64,000 bases of DNA from Culex pipiens pallens (taxonomy: Eukaryota; Arthropoda; Insecta; Diptera; Culicidae): assembly GCF_016801865.2 (NCBI RefSeq), contig NC_068938.1, positions 108,923,176 to 108,987,175 of the forward strand, in the 5' to 3' direction. Positions 57,775 through 64,000 of the stretch are shown piece by piece; the stretch's first letter is position 1, and the number at the start of each line of letters is the position of its first letter. The translations under genes and the position numbers were made by a program. The notes under the pieces are model-generated. The model worked only from the letters and a program-made list of their open reading frames with translations. It did no database searches and was not told where the DNA came from.

Positions 57775-60700
57775 GAGCAGTTCTCTAGGATTTCGGTCAT
57801 TCGATTTTTTTTGTATTTTTTAATCCGACTGAAACTTTTTTGGTGCCTTCGGTATGCCCAAAGAAGCCATTTTGCATCATTAGTTTGTCCATATAATTTT
57901 CCATACAAATTTGGCAGCTGTCCATACAAAAATGATGTATGAAAATTCAAAAATCTGTATCTTTTGAAGGAATTTTTTGATCGATTTGGTGTCTTCGGCA
58001 AAGTTGTAGGTATCGATACGGACTACACTAGAAAAAAATAATACACGGTAAAAAAAAATTGGTGATTTTTTATTTAACTTTTTGTCACTAAAACTTGATT
58101 TACAAAAAAACACTATTTTTAATTTTTTTTATTTTTTGATATGTTTTAGAGGACATAAAATGCCAACTTTTCAGAAATTTCCAGGTTGTGCAAAAAATCA
58201 TTGACCGAGTTATGAATTTTTTAATCAATACTGATTTTTTCAAAAAATCGAAATTTTGGTCGTAAAAATTTTTCAACTTCATTTTTCGATGTAAAATTAA
58301 ATTTGTAATCAAAAAGTACTTTAGTGAAATTTTGATAAAGTGCACCGTTTTCAAGTTATAGCCATATTTAAGTGACTTTTTTGAAAATAGTCGCAGTTTT
58401 TCATTTTTTAAAATTAGTGCACATGTTTGCCCAGTTTTGAAAAAAATATTTTTTGAAAAGCTGAGAAAATTCTCTATATTTTGCTTATTCGGACTTTGTT
58501 GATACGACCTTTAGTTGCTGAGATATTGCAATGCAAAGGTTTAAAAACAGGAAAATTGATGATTTCTAAGTCTCACTCAAACAACCCACCATTTTCTATC
58601 GTCAATATCTTAGCAACTAATGGTCCGATTTTCAATGTTAATATATGAAACATTTGTGAAATTTTCCGATCTTTTCGAAAAAAATATTTTCAAAATTTTC
58701 AAATCAAGACTAACATTTCAAAAAGGCCAAACATTCAATATTACGCCCTTAAATCTTAGGCAGCCGGCTGCGGAAAGATAAATAATTGATTATTTAAAAA
58801 GTTTGTTTTAATCGAACGCGTGCCAACCGAGCGGTAGTGCTATGGGCTGGACTTATCAGTATATTTTTACTGTTGGTACAATTAAGATAACGCGAGCAAA
58901 TGTCAAAAATAGTAGATGAGTTAATACTAAAGCTGCCAGTTGGAATAAATTATTACGATCAACGAATATAAACGAAAAGAAAACAGGACACCACGTAACC
59001 GATTGTAATGAAATTAAAACAATAACTTAAACGAACTTAACCGGCGGCGTGCCTTCCTATCAACGATGATAAAAGAAGGACTTATAAATTTAAAATATAA
59101 AAAGACTCCAAAAATACGTTGCATAGTAACCGCGAAGCCCCGCTACTCACAATCGAATCCGAAAGATAGCTATCTAGAATTTTAAATATAGTATTAATTC
59201 GACCGCGATCCTCCAGAAATTCTTCGTCGGCGTGCCTTCCGATCAACGGTGATGTAAGAAGGGCTTTATTCAATAAAATGATTTTATATCATAAGCCTTA
59301 AAACATATTCGTCGACGTGCCTTCCGATCATCGATGATATAGAAAGGACTTAATCCAGCAATACGACTTGCTTGTCTCGAAAAAAAAAGAATTCGGATCG
59401 TTTCTATCGAAAACTATGTAAAGAGAACAAAAATAAACTCATTGGCCAACGAACGCGCGAACTAAAAATAAAGAAAAAAGAAGAAGAAGAAGACCAATCA
59501 CCCCATGCACACAAACAGCGACACAAAAAAGATGAAAACAACACGAATCAGAAGAAATCCAATCACCCCATGTACACAAATAGCGACACAAAAGAGATGG
59601 AAAATAACACGAAAAAACAGGACTGAGCGTCCACACAGGCACCGCACTACTGATGCCATTATTTAATTTTAATGACCAATCACCCCATGCACTCGAACAG
59701 CGACACAAAAGAGACGGAAAATAACACGAAAAAACAGGACTGAGCGTCCACACAGGCACCGCACTACTGATGCCATTATTTAATTATAATGACCAATCAC
59801 CCCATGCACTCGAACAGCGACATAAAAGAGACGGAAAATAACACGAAAAAACAAGACTGAGCGTCCACACAGGCACCGCACTACTGATGCCATTATTTAA
59901 TTTTAATGACCAATCACCCCATGCACTCGAACAGCGACACAAAAGAGACGGAAAATAACACGAAAAAACAGGACTGAGCGTCCACACAGGCACCGCACTA
60001 CTGATGCCATTATTTAATTATAATGACCAATCACCCCATGCACTCGAACAGCGACATAAAAGAGACGGAAAATAACACGAAAAAACAAGACTGAGCGTCC
60101 ACACAGGCACCGCACTACTGATGCCATTATTTAATTATAATGACCAATCACCCCATGCACTCGAACAGCGACACAAAAGAGACGGAAAATAACACGAAAA
60201 AACAAGACTGAGCGTCCACACAGGCATCGCACTACTCAAAACGGTGCACTTTATCAAAATTTCAAGTACTTTTTGATTGCAAATTTGATTTTACATCGAA
60301 AAATGAAGTTGAAAAATTTTACGACCAAAATTTCGATTTTTTGAAAAAATCAGTATTGATTAAAAAATTCATAACTCGGTCAATGATTTTTTGCACAACC
60401 TGGAAATTTCTGAAAAGTTGGCATTTTATGTCCTCTAAAACATATCAAAAAAATAAAAAAATTAAAAATAGTGTTTTTTTGTAAATCAAGTTTTAGTGAT
60501 AAAAAGTTAAATAAAAAAATCACCAAATTTTTTTTACCGTGTATTATTTTTTTCCAGTATAGTCCGTATCCATACCTACAACTTTGCCGAAGACACCAAA
60601 TCGATCAAAAAATTCCTTCAAAAGATACAGATTTTTGAATTTTCATACATCATTTTTGTATGGACAGCTGCCAAATTTGTATGGAAAATTATATGGACAA

Positions 60701-60819
60701 ACTAATGATGCAAAATGGCTTCTTTGGGCATACCGAAGGCACCAAAAAAGTTTCAGTCGGATTAAAAAATACAAAAATTAAAATTGAAGAAAAAAGACCG
60801 ATTTCGTAGAGAATTGCTC
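57775..60819. mobile_element. Foldback element in a drongo intron, with internal insertion
   Basis: Begins GAGCAGTTCTCTAGGATTTC and ends with the near-complement CGTAGAGAATTGCTC. AGTT at 57771-57774 and 60820-60823 is a likely 4-bp duplication. The left arm is 57775-58752 and the right arm is only 60236-60819. The central ~1.5 kb is foreign sequence that replaced the inner part of the right arm. Confidence 0.75.
59491..60236. repeat. 117-bp minisatellite
   Basis: Units start at 59557, 59674, 59791, 59908, 60025 and 60142 (GACCAATCACCCCATGCACT), an exact 117-bp period, with a shorter diverged unit from 59491. Adjacent units alternate between TTTTAAT and TATAAT ends and between CACAAAAG and CATAAAAG, suggesting a 234-bp higher-order unit in part. 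The minus strand is open for several units (39 codons each), probably by chance of period. Confidence 0.85.
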
Positions 60820-61319
60820 AGTTGCTTCTTTTACGATTCTTGATTTTTTGCTTTGATCGCGCGCGCATTGTCATCATCATCATTGCAGCGAGAGCGATTC
60901 ATCTATCTAGTACAATGCTAGAAATCATTTCCATTTGTTAGAAAACCCACACATAAATCTGAATTGAAAAACACGCTTTTACCTACGTCAGTGCTGGTGC
61001 AGTGACAGGGTGGGCACTTTAACGACGGTACATTGTTGATGTATGAAGTAACTTTGAATTATTTGCGAATTTTAACACAATTTTAACAGATTTGATCTGT
61101 ATAAAAAATAATAAAAAATTTAAAGCAAAACTATCTAGGTATTATTCGTACTGATCGTCAGCAGATGGTGAAAGTGGGCCGGGGGTGAGATTATACCATA
61201 CAAATGATTATAAATATATATGGGCCAATTTTTTGCTGACGATACACAACTCTCGATAAAATTTTCCCATTTTTAACTTTCTTTTTTTAACACAAAAAAA
61301 AGAAAAAAAAATCTTATTT

Positions 61320-61470
61320 TGAGATATCGATGCCCGTGTGTTCTCTTGTATTATCTAGATAGAAATCCCAGCAAGCAGAGTACAAGAGAGTACACCGGCA
61401 TCGATTCGGTAATTAGGTAATTCGGTAATTTCGTAATACACTACAAGAGAGTACACCGGCATCGATATAC
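61320..61470. repeat. Small inverted repeat
   Basis: ATCGATGCCCGTGTGTTCTC near 61325 pairs imperfectly with GAGAGTACACCGGCATCGAT near 61386. A second direct copy of the latter ends near 61466. This is a possible MITE fragment. Confidence 0.5.
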
Positions 61471-61908
61471 AAAAAATACAAATGTTATCGGTTCCGTGGC
61501 AAATGGTTGTGTCTATCTTTCTATCTTACAAACAGAAGGTTCAAGGGTCAAATCCCGGTCGGTCCTCCTCGCATTCGAAATTAGGAACTGAACTTAGAAC
61601 ATAAACAAAAAACTAATTAAATCAGAGCATATAAGTCTCCATACAATTTTAACAGCTATCCATATAAATTGGTACGTAAAAATCTGTAACTTTTGAAAAA
61701 TCAATCCGCAAAGTTGTAGGTATAGGGACATGGCGTTACATCGTGCTGCCGTCTGTTTTTTTTAGTGCAAAAGTGGAAAAGTGCTAAGACGGCGTCCTAT
61801 CTCGCCCAGCAAAATGAACTCGATAAAGTCGGTTTCGATGGAGAAAACGTGGTCTAAAAATAGTGACGCCATCCCCCAATTGAAAAGGACTATTCAGAAA
61901 AAGAGGTA

Positions 61909-62520
61909 CAGTCATCCCTCATATTCGGAACAGTTTACAGAACGGCCAATGTTCAAAAAATCATGGAAAATCGATAATTGAACTTAATGATTCGCTTAAA
62001 CCTTCATTTGAAAGCTTTTCTTGCGATCTTTCGAATGTTGTATCGAAAAATTGCAAGTTTTTACTTTTATATCAATTTTTTGAAGGAAATCCCTTGAAAT
62101 CCACAAATTTGGAACACCTTTTTCTTTGGTTCTCTCCATGAGTACATAAGTTTTACAAAATAATGACTTCACGCACTGAAACCAACTAAACTCAAGCTTA
62201 GTTATGTTTTATAAATGGTCTGATAACATTTTTTGTAAAAATATCAGTTAAATTCCACAATTGTGGGAGGCACAATAACATCCCACAACTATGGAACAGG
62301 CAATTTGGAGGCAGTGTTTTGTTGATCTGAATGAAATTGTCTTGAGATGCAGTTTTTTGTTTTAAAAGTTCTACTTTTACTAGTGAAATAGCAAGAGAAT
62401 GTCCAAATAAAGGTCCTAAAAATAGTAGGGTCGACAGAAACGATGCATTTGGCATACTAGTGACAAATTATCACAAAAGTGTTCCGAATTTGTGGGTGTT
62501 CCGAATATGTGGGATGACTG
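61909..62520. mobile_element. Tc1/mariner-type MITE, 612 bp
   Basis: Ends CAGTCATCCCTCATATTCGG and, complemented, CAGTCATCCCACATATTCGG. TA dinucleotides flank both ends (61907-61908, 62521-62522), the hallmark duplication of Tc1/mariner elements. No transposase. A partial relative is in the drongo intron at about 54610-54760. Confidence 0.75.
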
Positions 62521-62864
62521 TATACGGTAAACAATATTTTGCCGATTTTTCATTACATTTTTTTTTAACAAAAACTCAATACCCCAAAATTGGTATTTTT
62601 TAATATGCCTTGCGACTTATTAAGGTCTTCTGTGCGGCCCGCGGGCTGGTTTGAAATTATTATGAGACCCGGCTCACTCAGGATTCCTTATGTATCTTTC
62701 AAAAACAAATTTATAGAAATATATAAAATTTCATAAAAAAACGTTACTTAATTTACCTTAACCCTTTCAGGCCTGATAAGTCATATATGACCCAAATATC
62801 AAAATTTTCAAAACTAGCCTATAATTTTCGTATGGTCATAAGAATCATTTTCCCATCATAAACT

Positions 62865-63380
62865 AAAAAAATATGGTTGGTGCCTTCCTCTCATTAACAA
62901 ACTCTTAAAAGGGTTGTCAGATTTCCAATCATTTGTACTCATTGAAAAGGTCTTTTGATTACACAAAAAAACACCCTTTTTACAATCTTGCGGACTTTTG
63001 TCAATATCGTTTATTAGCATAACTTTTCAAGTATTTTACTAAACTTTTTAATTTTCAATGGTGACTTATGGGACTCCAAGACGAATCGAATGAGACCAAA
63101 ACGGACAAAACTGGTTCAGCCAGTGCCGAGATAACCGAGTGACAATTTTTTGATAAACATCCCACAACACGCACAGACATTTGCTTAGAATTCGATTCAG
63201 AGTCAATATCCGGAGTTTTTTTTTGAAAAATGGTTTGAAAAACACCCAAAAAGCAAAAACTGGAAATTTGGTTTATTTGACCTTTTCAAAAAAAAAAAAA
63301 AAAACAAAAACTCTAGATATGTATACGTGAAGTCTAAGAGGTCTTATTGAGAAGTTCATTTTTCAAGTGATTTTATTATC
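62865..63380. repeat. Dispersed TGCCTTCCTC repeat, second locus
   Basis: GGTGCCTTCCTCTCATT at 62879 and CCAAGACGAATCGAATGAGA at 63076 match the repeat at 43490-44640. Non-coding. Confidence 0.55.
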
Positions 63381-63742
63381 AAATCTGGGCGAAATTTTAA
63401 CATCATAGGTCAAGGGAAAGTTCAATCAAACGATGCTTAAAGCTAATAGCTCTAATTACAAATTTTAATTGAAATCCCGATAGTATTTCATTTTTATGAT
63501 GTTTAATTTTAAATGTAATCGCATGAGTATCGAGAAAATCGCAAAAACAACAAGGCATTTCTTGTAATTTCTTAACGGTTGCGTATCAACCAGAACTTTT
63601 GCACCCAGATGTTTGCTACAGATATTTTAGTACCTTTAAAATTACGGGTACTATCGAAATATTTTTTATTCATCTCCTAAAGTACTGTCCACAAAGTAAT
63701 TTACAACAAAGTTTGACTAATTTTACAATCCCGTTGTTGCAG

Positions 63743-63751
63743 GAATGGTCC
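63743..63751 (+). CDS. drongo: Candidate 9-nt drongo microexon
   Basis: A good acceptor (TTTTACAATCCCGTTGTTGCAG) and a perfect donor GTAAGT enclose GAATGGTCC. The preceding drongo exon ends with one leftover G; adding nine bases keeps the frame (Gly-Met-Val) and leaves one base again. If the donor is skipped, the frame stays open for about 36 more codons without family similarity. Position, strand and phase fit, but a 9-nt match could be chance. Confidence 0.35.
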
Positions 63752-64000
63752 GTAAGTTTGACAATGTTGGAATAAGAAGACAACAACTTTCTTCGTTGCT
63801 GTGCACCCTTAAAAGCAATCATAATTTAAAAAATTACCGATTTGTATTTCTCACTTTTTAGATAACTAGTAAATATAAAACTGTTGAAAAAGCTTGTGTT
63901 GAAAAAAAATAACATGAAACACGGTTTTTACAAACTAAATTTTTATTACTATAAATTGATTTAATCAAAACATATTTGTAAAACTAAAAAAGAGATTGCT

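Noticed and set aside
59439..59993. Minus-strand frames across the 117-bp minisatellite as a repeat protein
   Set aside because: The period is a multiple of three, so openness in one unit propagates; there is no start, domain or independent support.
1..64000. CRISPR-like arrays, operons or prokaryotic features
   Set aside because: Splice sites, SINEs, LTR elements and AT-rich non-coding sequence show a eukaryotic genome; the tandem repeats here lack a direct-repeat/unique-spacer pattern.

Overview
The window looks like a long, repeat-filled stretch of a mosquito genome, most likely a culicine such as Culex. It is AT-rich and crowded with nested transposons. It has two tRNA-derived SINE types, one of which resembles the dimeric Twin SINE described from Culex pipiens. 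The only host gene I recognise is drongo/AGFG, an Arf-GAP gene, on the + strand near the right end. The species call is inference; the gene call rests on a clear protein match.

Host gene. Two drongo exons are supported. 53454-53642 encodes the second half of the Arf-GAP domain, and 56995-57749 encodes a Ser/Asn/Thr/Gly-rich linker; they splice in phase. A possible 9-nt microexon lies at 63743-63751. The exon carrying the Arf-GAP zinc finger was not found, so much or all of 1-53453 may be drongo intron. A consensus recursive-splice (ratchet) site at 18028-18058 on the same strand fits that idea.

Left third (1-26.5 kb). This part holds: a 2.3-kb palindromic foldback element with an 8-bp target duplication and a SINE in its centre; an arrangement of two ~0.7-0.8 kb direct repeats around a ~545-bp tandem array; inside that array a 1.1-kb P-superfamily-like element with a broken THAP-domain reading frame, itself hit by a poly-A retroposon; a palindrome within a palindrome at 12.3-14.4 kb; several MITEs; a 5'-truncated LINE; and a second SINE copy.

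Middle (26.5-40.5 kb). A nearly intact Ty3/gypsy-type LTR retrotransposon (27347-39231) sits inside another foldback element. It has gag, pol (protease, reverse transcriptase, RNase H, integrase) and no env. The gag-pol junction has a complete -1 frameshift signal: slippery heptamer, 7-nt spacer and a predicted pseudoknot. The LTRs are almost identical, so insertion was recent. The 5' LTR appears to lack its last ~0.3 kb and the primer-binding site. A 268-bp MITE sits in the other arm of the same foldback.

Right third (40.5-64 kb). This is mostly dispersed repeat and unannotatable sequence: foldback arms, a piggyBac-type MITE, a Tc1/mariner-type MITE, a 456-bp retroposon with a 25-bp target duplication, an LTR-like promoter segment near 47.8 kb, and a 117-bp minisatellite inside a foldback that begins 25 bp after the second drongo exon. 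No CRISPR arrays, rRNA genes or convincing functional tRNA genes were seen.
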